64,000 nt of DNA from JAJRXC01 sp047639555 (lineage in GTDB: Bacteria > Actinomycetota > Acidimicrobiia > Acidimicrobiales > Aldehydirespiratoraceae), in NCBI GenBank assembly GCA_047639555.1, contig JBLIOE010000013.1, forward strand, positions 14,326 to 78,325, given 5' to 3'. Of this stretch, positions 53,291 through 62,110 are shown in pieces. The first letter of the stretch is position 1. Each line of letters starts with the position of its first letter. The position numbers were made by a program, and so were the translations under genes. The notes under the pieces were generated by a model. It was given only the letters and a program-made list of their open reading frames with translations. It had not been told where the DNA came from and did no database searches.

Positions 53291-54292
53291 TCAGCCGGTG
53301 GCGGGCGGCGCGCTTGACTCCCGGTGACGCAGTTCCGTATCGAGCAGCCAGCGTTGCGCCGGTTCATCGGTCAATCCCATGCGGAGGAGGAGCCGCTCGA
53401 CCGCGAGTCGTCCGATCTGCTCGATTGGCTGGCGCACCGTAGTGAGCCGAGGGTTGACGAGATCGGCGAGCGGAATGTCGTCGAAGCCGACCACCGAGAT
53501 CTCCTCTGGCACGCGCAGCCCGCGGTCGCCACACGCCCGCAGGACGCCGATCGCCTGCTGATCGGTCGTGGCAAAGACGGCGGTGGGACGCTCGGGCAGT
53601 TCGAGGAGCGAGTGCGCAGCATCGATACCTCGCATGCTGTCGAGCGGCTCGAACCGGGTGTACGTCTCGGGTGAGATGCCGAGCTCTTTCAGACCGGTCT
53701 CGACAACCGACCGGTAACCCGCCAGACGTTGCTGGAACACAGGCATCGTCGCGGGGCCGCTGATGCACGCGATCCGACGGTGACCGAGGTCGACGAGGTG
53801 ACGGACGACCTCGCGGGCACCTACCTCATGATTGCTGGCGATGAAGTCGAATCCCGACAATTCACGGTCGACGGCGACCAGTGCGGCTCCCTCGCGGATC
53901 ACATGGGCGTCGTCGTCGGCAGACGAAGAGAAGATCATGCCGTCGAGTCCGCTGTCGCTGAGCTTCGACAGGTAGAGGTCTTCGATCTGGCGCGAGTTCG
54001 CCGAGTTGCCGATCAATACGGAGTAGCCGACCTCCATCGCTGCTTTCTCCACTTGCTTGACCAGCTCGGCGAAGAACAGCGCGGTGATGTCGGGAACGAC
54101 CACGCCGATGGTGCCGGTGCGGCGCCTCCGGAGATTGCGACCGAGCACATTCGGTTGGTAGTCGAGCGTCCGGATCGCCTTCTCGACTCGGGCGACGAGC
54201 TCCGGCGACACGCTCGGCTCGTGATTGATTACCCGCGAGACAGTGCCCAGCGCGACCCCCGCCTCAACAGCGACGTCCTTCAGCGTAGGCAC
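53291..54292 (-). CDS. LacI-family transcriptional repressor of the sugar operon
   Basis: A 333-residue regulator. The N-terminal helix-turn-helix (TLKDVAVEAGVALGTVSRVI, residues 3-22) and hinge (PNVLGRNLRRRRTGTIGVVVPDI) are standard, and the sugar-binding domain covers residues 60-330 (DGMIFSSSADDD, GHRRIACISGP, GFDDIPLADLVNPRLTTVRQP). It is the last gene of the minus-strand operon that starts at 63647. A perfect LacI-type palindrome lies at the operon's promoter, so autoregulated repression relieved by the sugar is likely. Confidence 0.92.
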   Translation of the reverse strand: MPTLKDVAVEAGVALGTVSRVINHEPSVSPELVARVEKAIRTLDYQPNVLGRNLRRRRTGTIGVVVPDITALFFAELVKQVEKAAMEVGYSVLIGNSANSRQIEDLYLSKLSDSGLDGMIFSSSADDDAHVIREGAALVAVDRELSGFDFIASNHEVGAREVVRHLVDLGHRRIACISGPATMPVFQQRLAGYRSVVETGLKELGISPETYTRFEPLDSMRGIDAAHSLLELPERPTAVFATTDQQAIGVLRACGDRGLRVPEEISVVGFDDIPLADLVNPRLTTVRQPIEQIGRLAVERLLLRMGLTDEPAQRWLLDTELRHRESSAPPATG

Positions 54293-54314
54293 AGGTTCGG
54301 CCGCCCCGGGTCGT

Positions 54315-55283
54315 TCACGTTCCTACGCCGATCGCTGGGATGACCTCGTGCATGATCAGATCAAGCATGCCATGGTCATGAGGAGACATGTGCATGAAGG
54401 TGAAAGCTTCGGCCCCGGCCGCGGCCAACGCAGCCACGTGGACGGCCACTTGATCAGGGGTACCGAGCGCCCAACCGCTGTCTCGTATTTCGGCCAACCA
54501 GTCGTCGAGGTCGCCGTCGCCGATCCGTGCGTGGAGATCACCGGCGCGAGCGCGGAAGTCTCCGGCGCTTTCTCCCAGGATCACGGCCGCGGAGACCGAC
54601 ACCGGTATGTGAGGCCGACCTTCGCGGTCACAGGCGGCGTCCACTAACTCCTTCATCTCCCGGACGTCGTCGGGTGTCGCCCAGGGTGTGTTCAGTTCAT
54701 CCGCGAAACGGGCTGCCAGCCGGACGGTCTTCCGGCGACCGCTGCCGCCGATGATCACCCGCGGCTGAGGATTCGGCGACGGCAGAAAGACCGCTTCGTC
54801 GAGGTGCGCGAACTCGCCGTGGAAGCTGAACGGTTCTGCGCCGCCATCCCAGAGGCCCCGGATGATGGTGGCGTGCTCCTCCAGGCGACGGAACCTCGTG
54901 GCCACGTCCTCGAAGGGAAATCCGTGGCGCGTGTGCTCCTTCTCGAGCCACCCCGTTCCGAGCCCGAGGTGGACTCTCGGCGCGCCGTTCACCAACCCCG
55001 CCATCTCCGCGACGGTGGCCACGACCTTGGCCAGGTTGGCCGGCGGGCGGAAGGTCGTCGGCGTGACCATCGTTCCGAGGGTGATCCGTTCGGTCTCACG
55101 GGCCAAGCCCGCGAGCGTCGCCCAGGCATCGGTCGTGCCGCGTTCCTCGGGGCTCCAGACCGCTGCGTAGTGGTCGGCCCGGTAGAGCCCGTCAAAGCCA
55201 AGCACCTCTGCGTGCTGTGCCACGGCGAGAATATCGGCGTAGGTCTCGCCTTCCTGGGCTTCGAGATTCACGTTGTAGCGCAC
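54315..55283 (-). CDS. LLM-class flavin/F420 oxidoreductase in the sugar operon
   Basis: A 322-residue luciferase-like TIM barrel. RYNVNLEAQEGETYADILAVAQHAEVLGFDGLYRADHY, LGTMVTPTTFRPPANLAKVVATVAEMAG and VHLGLGTGWLEKEHTRHGFPF are typical core segments; PRVIIGGSGRRKTVRLAARFADE is the cofactor-phosphate loop. The start is a GTG at 55283 with GGAG upstream. It sits between rbsD and the repressor gene in the operon. An F420-dependent step on a sugar derivative would be unusual but fits the position. Confidence 0.86.
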   Translation of the reverse strand: MRYNVNLEAQEGETYADILAVAQHAEVLGFDGLYRADHYAAVWSPEERGTTDAWATLAGLARETERITLGTMVTPTTFRPPANLAKVVATVAEMAGLVNGAPRVHLGLGTGWLEKEHTRHGFPFEDVATRFRRLEEHATIIRGLWDGGAEPFSFHGEFAHLDEAVFLPSPNPQPRVIIGGSGRRKTVRLAARFADELNTPWATPDDVREMKELVDAACDREGRPHIPVSVSAAVILGESAGDFRARAGDLHARIGDGDLDDWLAEIRDSGWALGTPDQVAVHVAALAAAGAEAFTFMHMSPHDHGMLDLIMHEVIPAIGVGT

Positions 55284-55321
55284 AGAGCGCTCCTTCCTTG
55301 GGGGTGTCGGCAGCGCGACGC

Positions 55322-55720
55322 TCAGGCGAACGGCACGCCGCTGGTGAGGATCACGTTGGCGTAGGGCGTGCACTCTCCCGTTCGGACGACGGCGCGAACA
55401 CCGGCCGCCTCCTTCTTGAAGTCTTCGTGGGCGACCGCTCGAACGCTGGCTGCCGAGAATGCACCGCGCACGGCGGCGACCACTTCCGGGCAGTGGGTGC
55501 CAGCTTCCTCGGCCATCGTCACCTCCTCAATCACTAACTCGGCGGCGAGTGCCTCCACGACATCGACGAAACCGGGCTGTCCGAGACGATACGCCAGGTC
55601 GATCCGAACGACGCCGGGCGGGATCGGGAGCCCGGCATCCGCGACGCAGAGCCGGTCGAGATGGCCCAGGCTCGCGATCACGCGAGCCAGTTCGGGATGG
55701 ATAATCCCGCCTGACCTCAT
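55322..55720 (-). CDS. rbsD: RbsD/FucU-family sugar pyranase (mutarotase)
   Basis: A 132-residue protein of the RbsD/FucU fold. IIHPELARVIASLGHLDRLCVADAGLPIP has the conserved His of HPEL and the following Asp-Ala-Gly-x-Pro-x-Pro turn, and ECTPYANVILTSGVPF closes the sheet. It interconverts pyranose and furanose (or alpha/beta) forms of a sugar such as ribose or fucose. Its ATG overlaps the stop of the upstream Gfo/Idh gene (ATGA). It supports a pentose or deoxy-hexose as substrate of the operon. Confidence 0.85.
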   Translation of the reverse strand: MRSGGIIHPELARVIASLGHLDRLCVADAGLPIPPGVVRIDLAYRLGQPGFVDVVEALAAELVIEEVTMAEEAGTHCPEVVAAVRGAFSAASVRAVAHEDFKKEAAGVRAVVRTGECTPYANVILTSGVPFA

Positions 55721-56790
55721 CGCGCCCCCGCCCGGTCTGGGCCGAGAGTGATGGTCCGTTGCTCACGGTTGCTGCGCTGAGCAGCCTCGATCACTTCCAG
55801 GACCGCTATGTGCTCCTCTGGCCGCACCGGCACGGGACCGTTCCCTTCGAGGTGGGCGACGAGCTGACGGTAGAAGGCGGTCCAGTCGCCGACGGCAGTC
55901 TCGATCAGTTGCCCCGCATCGCCGCGATGCAGCGAACCCCACCGCGGTGGAGGTTCGGCGCCGCTTTCGCCGGGCACCGGCAGCTCGCCGGCGAGGAGCC
56001 GTTCCTCCTGGATGTCCTTGCCCCGCTTCACGAACGAGCCATTGGAGCCCGACACGTGGAACCGCATCGACGGATCCCCCTCCTGTTCGCTCGCGTGGAG
56101 GTGGGACCGCACGCCCGAGGCATGCGTCAGCTGGAGAGCGAACCGATCCTCGGAGACCCGGTCCGGGTTGTCGCGGTCGAGAACCGAATGGACCGACGTC
56201 ACCGGCCCCAGCGACAGAATCGCCTGGTCGATGAGGTGGGCGCCGAGATCGAGCAGCACGCCACCGCCGGCGACAGCATCGACATCCCGCCAGTTCGGCG
56301 AGGGGTCGGGGACCCACCGATCGAAACGGGAGACGAAGGTGTGAACCGTGCCGAGGGCACCGTCGTCGATCAGTCGCCGGATTGTCAGATAGTCGCCGTC
56401 CCAGCGGCGGTTGTGAAAGACCGTCAGCGTGGCCCCGAGGGCGCTCGCGTGCTCGACCAACTCTGTTGCCGAGCCGACGTCAGTAGTCAGCGGCTTGTCA
56501 ACTACCACCGCCATCCCCGCCGCCATGGCGGCGCGGGCCAACTCGGCGTGGCTGTCGTTCGGCGTGGCCACCACGGCCACGTTGAACTCGCCCGATTCGA
56601 TCGCACTCGCTGCGGAACGAAACATCGCCACGTTGGCGTCACGTGTGTGAGCGAGCGCTCGCCGATCGCGGTCGCGCGTAACGATTCCTGCCACCCGGAT
56701 CCCCGGTGTGGCCCTGATCAGGGGGTCGTGGATCCAGGCGCCGGCGAACCCGTAGCCGATCAGGAGCGCGCGGTGCTCGCTGCCGGTCAT
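55717..56790 (-). CDS. Gfo/Idh/MocA-family dehydrogenase
   Basis: A 357-residue NAD(P)-dependent oxidoreductase. The Rossmann start is LLIGYGFAGAWIHDPLI, VVDKPLTTD is the conserved Lys-Pro motif (EKP-like), and GGGVLLDLGAHLIDQAI is the catalytic His region. It should oxidise a hydroxyl of a sugar or cyclitol. The ATG at 56790 overlaps the previous gene's stop by ATGA. It is the second Gfo/Idh/MocA enzyme in the operon. Confidence 0.88.
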   Translation of the reverse strand: MTGSEHRALLIGYGFAGAWIHDPLIRATPGIRVAGIVTRDRDRRALAHTRDANVAMFRSAASAIESGEFNVAVVATPNDSHAELARAAMAAGMAVVVDKPLTTDVGSATELVEHASALGATLTVFHNRRWDGDYLTIRRLIDDGALGTVHTFVSRFDRWVPDPSPNWRDVDAVAGGGVLLDLGAHLIDQAILSLGPVTSVHSVLDRDNPDRVSEDRFALQLTHASGVRSHLHASEQEGDPSMRFHVSGSNGSFVKRGKDIQEERLLAGELPVPGESGAEPPPRWGSLHRGDAGQLIETAVGDWTAFYRQLVAHLEGNGPVPVRPEEHIAVLEVIEAAQRSNREQRTITLGPDRAGAR

Positions 56791-57875
56791 CGGGCGGCCG
56801 GGTCCCCGTCGTCGATCTGGTACTCGACATGCCCTTTGCTGCGGTCGACGGTGAGCGCAACGGGGTGACCGGTGCGCCAGGACCGGTCGGACGCTGTCGC
56901 GAGGGTGAAAGCGGCAAGCGCGTCCCACCCCGTGATCGGTGGCGGCGCACCGTTGCGAACCGCCTCCACGAAGGCCACGAGCTCTAGGCGATAAGCGTCG
57001 CGGAATCGCTCAACAAAGTCGATGGAGTGATCGTTGCGGGCGTTGGCTTCCGACAGCACGGTGACCTGCGTGCGCTGGGAGTTCGCGATACGCAGGGTCG
57101 ACTTGGAGCCGACCAGCTCGGTGGAGGCCTCGTAGCCGTAGCCGGCGATGCGGCTGTTATCGATCACACCCAGGGCGTCGTTCTCGAACCGGACCACGAT
57201 CACAGCGTGATCGACCGTGTCCATCTTCGCGTAGCCCGGATCCGAAACGCTGCTCCCGAACGCCGTCACCTCCACGATTTCGCCCACGAGCCAACGCGCC
57301 AGATCCAGGTCGTGGATGCTGACATCGACAAAGAAGCTGCCGGAGTTGGCGATGTACTCGAGCGGCTGCGGGTTCATGTCGCGTAGCGACGTGCGGAAGC
57401 TGTAAGGCGTGCCCAGGTCACCGGCTTCGACCGCCCGCTTCGCCTCAGCGGTATCGGGATCGAGCCGACGATGCAGGCCAACCTGCAGGGGAACTCCGGC
57501 GGTCTCGACCGCCGCGATCACCTGTCGGGTGCGCTCGTCGCTCAGTGCTAGCGGCTTCTCGCAGAAGATCGCCTTACCTGCTGCGGCTGCGGCCTCGACG
57601 TGATCTGGGTGCTGGGCGGTGGGCGTTGCGAGCACGACCGCATCGATCCTCGGGTCGGTCAGCAGCTGAGCAGTGTCGGTTGTCCATGCCGCGCCGTAGA
57701 ACTCGCCCGTCGAACGGGCGAGGCCCTCGTCGACATCGGCTACCGCCACCAGCTCGGCAAATGGCACTTGGCCGAACACATGCTCGGCGTGCAATGAGCC
57801 GATGCGGCCGAGTCCCACGACGGCGACCTTCAACGGCCGCCCCGACGCGTTGTCGCTTCCTGACGTCGGTGTCAT
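56787..57875 (-). CDS. Gfo/Idh/MocA-family dehydrogenase, inositol 2-dehydrogenase-like
   Basis: A 362-residue dehydrogenase. VAVVGLGRIGSLHAEHVF is the cofactor site, AIFCEKPLALS holds the catalytic Lys, and GGSFFVDVSIHDLDLARWL-like sequence (SGSFFVDVSIHDLDLARWL) carries Asp and His of the active site, as in IolG. It should oxidise a secondary alcohol of a sugar or inositol with NAD. Both ends overlap neighbouring genes by ATGA, so it is translated within the operon. Confidence 0.9.
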   Translation of the reverse strand: MTPTSGSDNASGRPLKVAVVGLGRIGSLHAEHVFGQVPFAELVAVADVDEGLARSTGEFYGAAWTTDTAQLLTDPRIDAVVLATPTAQHPDHVEAAAAAGKAIFCEKPLALSDERTRQVIAAVETAGVPLQVGLHRRLDPDTAEAKRAVEAGDLGTPYSFRTSLRDMNPQPLEYIANSGSFFVDVSIHDLDLARWLVGEIVEVTAFGSSVSDPGYAKMDTVDHAVIVVRFENDALGVIDNSRIAGYGYEASTELVGSKSTLRIANSQRTQVTVLSEANARNDHSIDFVERFRDAYRLELVAFVEAVRNGAPPPITGWDALAAFTLATASDRSWRTGHPVALTVDRSKGHVEYQIDDGDPAAR

Positions 57876-58885
57876 GAAGCCACGTCGCGGCTGTCGCGGA
57901 GGGCGGCGATCCGCTCGACGAACATATCGACGAAGCGGGCACCGTCGACATCGACGCAGATATCGATCAGATGGGCTTCGTCGTCATCAGAGCGCAGGAC
58001 GGGCATGGTCTGCCCGGCCGAATAGTGGCCCGCCGTCTCCACGAGCACGGGCAATCGCTTGATCTCGAAGAGGCTCCCATCGATCGCCGCGGCCACGGCC
58101 ACGGGGTCATAAAGGATGCAACCGCGCCGATCGGTCGCCCAGTCGAAGCGAGGCGCATCGATGTAGTTCCGGCAGATTAGGTGGAGGAACTCCGAGAACG
58201 GTGTCTTCACGTCGATCAGTTCGCTGAGCCGGTCCTCGTACAACACGGTGCCCACATTCGGGTTGGTCACGTCGAGCCCGATCGCCATGAGCGGGATGCC
58301 CGACTCGAAAACGATCTTCGCGGCCATCGGGTCGTGCCAGACGTTGTATTCGGCCACCGGAGTCACATTGCCCCTGCCGAACTCGGTCTCGAAGCCGAAA
58401 GCGCCGCCCATAATCACGATCCGTCGCACCTCTTCGGCGAGCTGGGGCCGCTTCAGCAGAGCCATCGCCAGGTTGGAGAGCGGGCCGACGGCGATGAGTG
58501 TGATCTCGCCGGGGTTCTCGCTGACCTCGCGGACGATGAAATCGACCGCGTGCTCGTCGGAGCGTCCGGCCTCGACTCGAGCGTGATCGACGGGCCCGAT
58601 GTTGTCCCGGTGTTTTTGGTACTCAACTTCGCTCTGGGCGTGGAGCACGCCGTCGATCGATCGCGACATGCCCATGTTGACGGGGATGTGCGAGTGCCCA
58701 GTCGCCTCAAGGACTCGGAGCGCCGATTCGGTGGCGCGAGCTATCTCGACGTTGCCGAATACCGTCGTGACCCCGACGAGTTCGAGCTCAGGGCTGGCCA
58801 AAATCAGCATCAGGGCTAGGGGGTCGTCGGCGTCAAGACCAGCGCCGATACCGGGATCCGTGTCGAATATGACCCGTTCTGGCAT
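57872..58885 (-). CDS. Inosine-uridine-type nucleoside hydrolase
   Basis: A 337-residue IUNH-fold protein. The calcium-binding N-terminal motif is DTDPG at 8-12 with DADD at 18-21, ITLIAVGPLSNLAMAL contains the mid-strand metal Thr region, and NVWHDPMAAKIVF and CILYDPVAVAAAID provide later metal and base-site residues. These enzymes hydrolyse N-ribosyl bonds to ribose and base. It starts three bases after the SDR stop, and its own stop overlaps the next start. Its presence suggests that the imported compound contains an N-glycosidic bond. Confidence 0.9.
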   Translation of the reverse strand: MPERVIFDTDPGIGAGLDADDPLALMLILASPELELVGVTTVFGNVEIARATESALRVLEATGHSHIPVNMGMSRSIDGVLHAQSEVEYQKHRDNIGPVDHARVEAGRSDEHAVDFIVREVSENPGEITLIAVGPLSNLAMALLKRPQLAEEVRRIVIMGGAFGFETEFGRGNVTPVAEYNVWHDPMAAKIVFESGIPLMAIGLDVTNPNVGTVLYEDRLSELIDVKTPFSEFLHLICRNYIDAPRFDWATDRRGCILYDPVAVAAAIDGSLFEIKRLPVLVETAGHYSAGQTMPVLRSDDDEAHLIDICVDVDGARFVDMFVERIAALRDSRDVAS

Positions 58886-58888
58886 GGT

Positions 58889-59749
58889 TCAGCCCTCCAC
58901 GATCGGCGCCGGGTTCATCCCCGGAAGCGCCAGGTGGCCAGTGTCGACTGGAAGTTCGATACCGGTGACTTCGCTGGCTTCGTCGGAGACGAGCCAGATC
59001 ATTGCGTTGGCAATCGCCCTCGGATGCATAGCGGTCCGGCCGCGCAACAGCTGCCAGTTGCGCACACTGTCGAGGTATTCCTCGCGGGTTGCGTCGTCTT
59101 TGCCAGCGATCCGGGCCCAGCCGACCGGGTTGTTGTTCATGATCGTGTCGCACGGGCCCGGCAGCACCGCGTTGACACGGATGTTGTGTGGCCCCAGCTC
59201 GAGTGCGGCCGATCTCATCAGACCGATCACGCCGTGCTTAGCCGCGATGTAGTGGGCGTAGTTCATTCCGCCCTCCGCACCGTTGTTCGACGACGTGAGC
59301 ACCATCGACCCGCTGAGCCGCGAGATCATGTGGGGTGCCACCGCCTTGACCGTGCGCCAAACACCGCTCAGGTTGATATCAATCTGATCGGCCCATTCCT
59401 CCTCGGTGATCTCCCAGATGGGAGCGAAGTCGACAATGCCCGCGTTGGCGACCGCAATATCGATCTGGCCGAACGCCTCGATGCCGAGATCTACGACCGC
59501 GTCGAGCGCGGCTTGATCGCGCACGTCGGCGATGGCCGACACACATTTTCGGCCCAACCCTTCGACGAGGCGAACCGTCTCAGCGAGGTCCTCTTTTGTC
59601 CCGAGTGGGTATGCCACCGTCGGGAGGTCCGCGCACATGTCACAGATGACGATGTCGGCGCCTTCGGATGCGAATTTCGTGGCGATCTCGCGGCCCTGGC
59701 CGCGGGCTCCACCGGTGATGAGGGCGACCTTGCCCTGCAATCGGTCCAT
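58889..59749 (-). CDS. Mycofactocin-type short-chain dehydrogenase
   Basis: A 286-residue SDR. TGGARGQG is the cofactor motif, and the insertion CADLPTVAYPLGTKEDLAETVRLVEGLGRK after the second strand is diagnostic of the mycofactocin-coupled SDRs (TIGR03971 type), which keep NAD bound and pass electrons to mycofactocin. The catalytic Ser-Tyr-Lys are in LTSSNNG and YAHYIAAKHG. It should oxidise an alcohol group of the operon's substrate. It lies after a hairpin downstream of the binding-protein gene. Confidence 0.88.
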   Translation of the reverse strand: MDRLQGKVALITGGARGQGREIATKFASEGADIVICDMCADLPTVAYPLGTKEDLAETVRLVEGLGRKCVSAIADVRDQAALDAVVDLGIEAFGQIDIAVANAGIVDFAPIWEITEEEWADQIDINLSGVWRTVKAVAPHMISRLSGSMVLTSSNNGAEGGMNYAHYIAAKHGVIGLMRSAALELGPHNIRVNAVLPGPCDTIMNNNPVGWARIAGKDDATREEYLDSVRNWQLLRGRTAMHPRAIANAMIWLVSDEASEVTGIELPVDTGHLALPGMNPAPIVEG

Positions 59750-59814
59750 GTCATGCCTTTCAGGTTTGGCCTACCTCCGTGAGTGGAGGGGAGGGGAGGC
59801 CGAATGGATGCGTT

Positions 59815-59845
59815 GACCGGAGGGGAGCGACGCTCCCCTCCGGTC
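59815..59845 (-). terminator. Strong intra-operon hairpin after the binding-protein gene
   Basis: The arms GACCGGAGGGGAGCG (59815-59829) and CGCTCCCCTCCGGTC (59831-59845) are exact reverse complements around one base. The stem would open into a small loop in practice. It lies 14 bases after the stop of the solute-binding protein and before the SDR. Such hairpins usually stabilise the 5' transporter part of the mRNA or partly end transcription, giving more binding protein than enzymes. A second weak hairpin follows at 59774-59789. Confidence 0.7.
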
Positions 59846-59858
59846 ATCACTTGGGTGA

Positions 59859-60941
59859 CTAGAAGGTGGTGCCGCGAATGTCGTCGACATTGTCGGCAGT
59901 CACCAGCACCGCGGCGTTCACGATCCGCTCCGGCAGGGACTCGCCGGCGCAGAGCTTCGCGGCGGCGAGCAGGTGCTCGGGCGACGGGATGGCGTAGACG
60001 ACCGTGGCGGCGTAGCTGCCGTCCTCGACAGCATCAAGGGCCGACTCCTGGGCGTCGATGCCCACCACAGCAATCTCATCTGCTCGTCCGGCTTCCTCGA
60101 TCGCTTGGATGGCACCGAGTGACATCTCGTCGTTATGGGTGAACACAGCGTCGATCTCACCGGGTCCAAAGCGCTGGAGGTAGTCCTCCATCACGACGAG
60201 GCCCTCAGCACGGTCGTAGTTCGCCGTCTGATCCGCGAGCACCTCAATGCCGTCGGCCAGCGTGTTGAGGAGGCCCGCCTGCCGGTCGATAGTTGGCGAA
60301 GCGCCGAGGCTGCCCTGCAGAACCACGAGCTTGCCTTCTCCACCGAGCAAATCGGAGATGTGCGTACCCGCGACTTCGCCGGCCAGCACGTTGTCCGCGC
60401 CGATGTAGGTGGCGACGTCAGTGTCGACGTTACGGTCGGAGGCGATCACCTGGACGCCTTGTTCCTTGGCCTGCTCAACGACGGGGGTGAGCGCCGCCGC
60501 GTCAGTCGGCGAGATGATGAGCACGTCGATTCCCTGTACCAACAGGTCTTCAATTTGCGAGACCTGAGTCAGCGAGTCCCCCTGGCCTTCACCGGTGATC
60601 AGCGTCATGTTGGGGAAGAACTCGGCGGCGGCGTCCTCAGATCGACTGATCGCATTCGCGCCGAATGGATGCCCGGCAGAGTTCCACGAAAGACCGACGG
60701 TGCACTCGATCGACAGCGGGTCGGCCTGTAGCGTCACCGCCGCGAGGCACTCGTCGGTGCAGTACGGGCTGGGCACCGGGGCAACGCCTGGTTCGTCTAC
60801 GTCGTCTTCAACGGGGTCGCCGGGCGTCGTTTCCTCCGCCGGTGGATCGGAGCTCTCCGATCCGCTGTCGTCGGCACAGGCGGCTCCGAAGAGCGCCAGT
60901 GCCATGAGAACCAGGCAGATTCGTTTCCATTGTTTATTCAT
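59859..60941 (-). CDS. Sugar ABC transporter substrate-binding lipoprotein (RbsB-like)
   Basis: A 360-residue exported lipoprotein with lipobox FGAAC (Cys22) followed by a long acidic linker with Pro, Glu and Asp. The type 1 periplasmic-binding domain has ISPTDAAALTPVVEQAKEQGVQVIASDRN, GADNVLAGEVAGTHI and VFTHNDEMSLGAIQAIEEAG, typical of ribose, galactose and autoinducer binders. Its ATG overlaps the permease stop (ATGA) and AGGGA lies upstream. It should bind the operon's sugar or nucleoside outside the membrane. Confidence 0.9.
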   Translation of the reverse strand: MNKQWKRICLVLMALALFGAACADDSGSESSDPPAEETTPGDPVEDDVDEPGVAPVPSPYCTDECLAAVTLQADPLSIECTVGLSWNSAGHPFGANAISRSEDAAAEFFPNMTLITGEGQGDSLTQVSQIEDLLVQGIDVLIISPTDAAALTPVVEQAKEQGVQVIASDRNVDTDVATYIGADNVLAGEVAGTHISDLLGGEGKLVVLQGSLGASPTIDRQAGLLNTLADGIEVLADQTANYDRAEGLVVMEDYLQRFGPGEIDAVFTHNDEMSLGAIQAIEEAGRADEIAVVGIDAQESALDAVEDGSYAATVVYAIPSPEHLLAAAKLCAGESLPERIVNAAVLVTADNVDDIRGTTF

Positions 60942-62110
60942 TGTTGTTCCCTCTTCTCGTCATAGTTGATGGTGTTTTTCTCGCGGCCTGAGGCTGAGTG
61001 CTCGGTCTGCGATCTCTCATCCGCGGTGGCGGATGATTGGCTGTCGGGGCGAAACCGGTCGGTCCGCCACCAGGGCTCTACACGGTCACCGTCTGTCGAC
61101 GAGCCGACCTTCCGCTTGGCGGCCCGGGCCCCCACCAGCACGGCGGCGACGATGATGGCGCCCTTCACGATGAATTGGTCGAACGGCGAGACACCCGCGA
61201 GATTGAGCACGTTGGAGACGGCAGCGAGGAGGAGGGCCCCCGCCACCGTTCCCAACATCCCGCCCACCCCGCCGGCGAGGCTGGTGCCGCCGATCACGAC
61301 GGCGGCGATCGCGTCCAGCTCCAGGAGCCTGCCGCCCGACGGGTCTCCGACCGAAAGGCGGGCGGCGGTCATGAAACCGGCGGCGCCGGCAAGCGCCCCG
61401 CTGACCATGTAAGCCCCGACGAGGGTCGTTCGAATTGGAACTCCCGAGAGCCGGGCGGCCTCGGTGCTTCCCCCGATCGCGAAGAGATATCGCCCGAATG
61501 CGGTGTAGCGCAAGACGAACCACCCGAGCGCGGCGAGCACCAGAAACACCACAAACGGGCCCGGCAGCCCCAGTACATCGCCGGAGCCGAAGATGTCGAG
61601 AAGGGAACTGTCGGAGTCGAATATGCGCGGGCCGCCGTCGGTGATCCGTAGAGCGACGCCTCTCAATGCCACCATGGTCGCCAGCGTCATGACAAAGGGC
61701 TGGATTCCGAGGTGGGCGACACCAATTCCGTTCACCGCGCCGGCGACGGCCCCGACACCGAGCGCGGCCACTGCGGCGAGCCACACCGGGTGACCCGAGT
61801 TGAGCACGCTGGCGACTACGACGGCCGAGACCGCAAGGGTCGAGCCAACCGACAGGTCGATCCCGCCGGTAAGGATCACAAGAGTCATTCCGACGGCGGC
61901 GACGCCGACGATGGAACTCTGCCGCGAGACGTTGAGAAGGTTGCGCTGTTGGAAGAATTCTGGCGAGAAGACGACGACCGTAACCACGACGATCACCGCC
62001 GACGCGACGAGTTTCCAAGGACCCAACTTGTGGGAGGACGACCGGAGCCCGCTGCCGAGCCGGATCAGCGCCGAGAGCGGTCCCGTGCTGTGCGGCGTCG
62101 TCTCACGCAT
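60938..62110 (-). CDS. Sugar ABC transporter permease (RbsC-like)
   Basis: A 390-residue inner-membrane permease with about ten hydrophobic helices of the BPD_transp_2 family. GMTLVILTGGIDLSVGSTLAVSAV is the family hallmark, and DAIAAVVIGGTSLAGGVGGMLGTVAGALLLAAVSNVLNL the conserved C-terminal half. The C-terminal 50 residues form a charged tail not usual in RbsC. The ATG at 62110 overlaps the ATPase gene by eight bases. Confidence 0.9.
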   Translation of the reverse strand: MRETTPHSTGPLSALIRLGSGLRSSSHKLGPWKLVASAVIVVVTVVVFSPEFFQQRNLLNVSRQSSIVGVAAVGMTLVILTGGIDLSVGSTLAVSAVVVASVLNSGHPVWLAAVAALGVGAVAGAVNGIGVAHLGIQPFVMTLATMVALRGVALRITDGGPRIFDSDSSLLDIFGSGDVLGLPGPFVVFLVLAALGWFVLRYTAFGRYLFAIGGSTEAARLSGVPIRTTLVGAYMVSGALAGAAGFMTAARLSVGDPSGGRLLELDAIAAVVIGGTSLAGGVGGMLGTVAGALLLAAVSNVLNLAGVSPFDQFIVKGAIIVAAVLVGARAAKRKVGSSTDGDRVEPWWRTDRFRPDSQSSATADERSQTEHSASGREKNTINYDEKREQQ

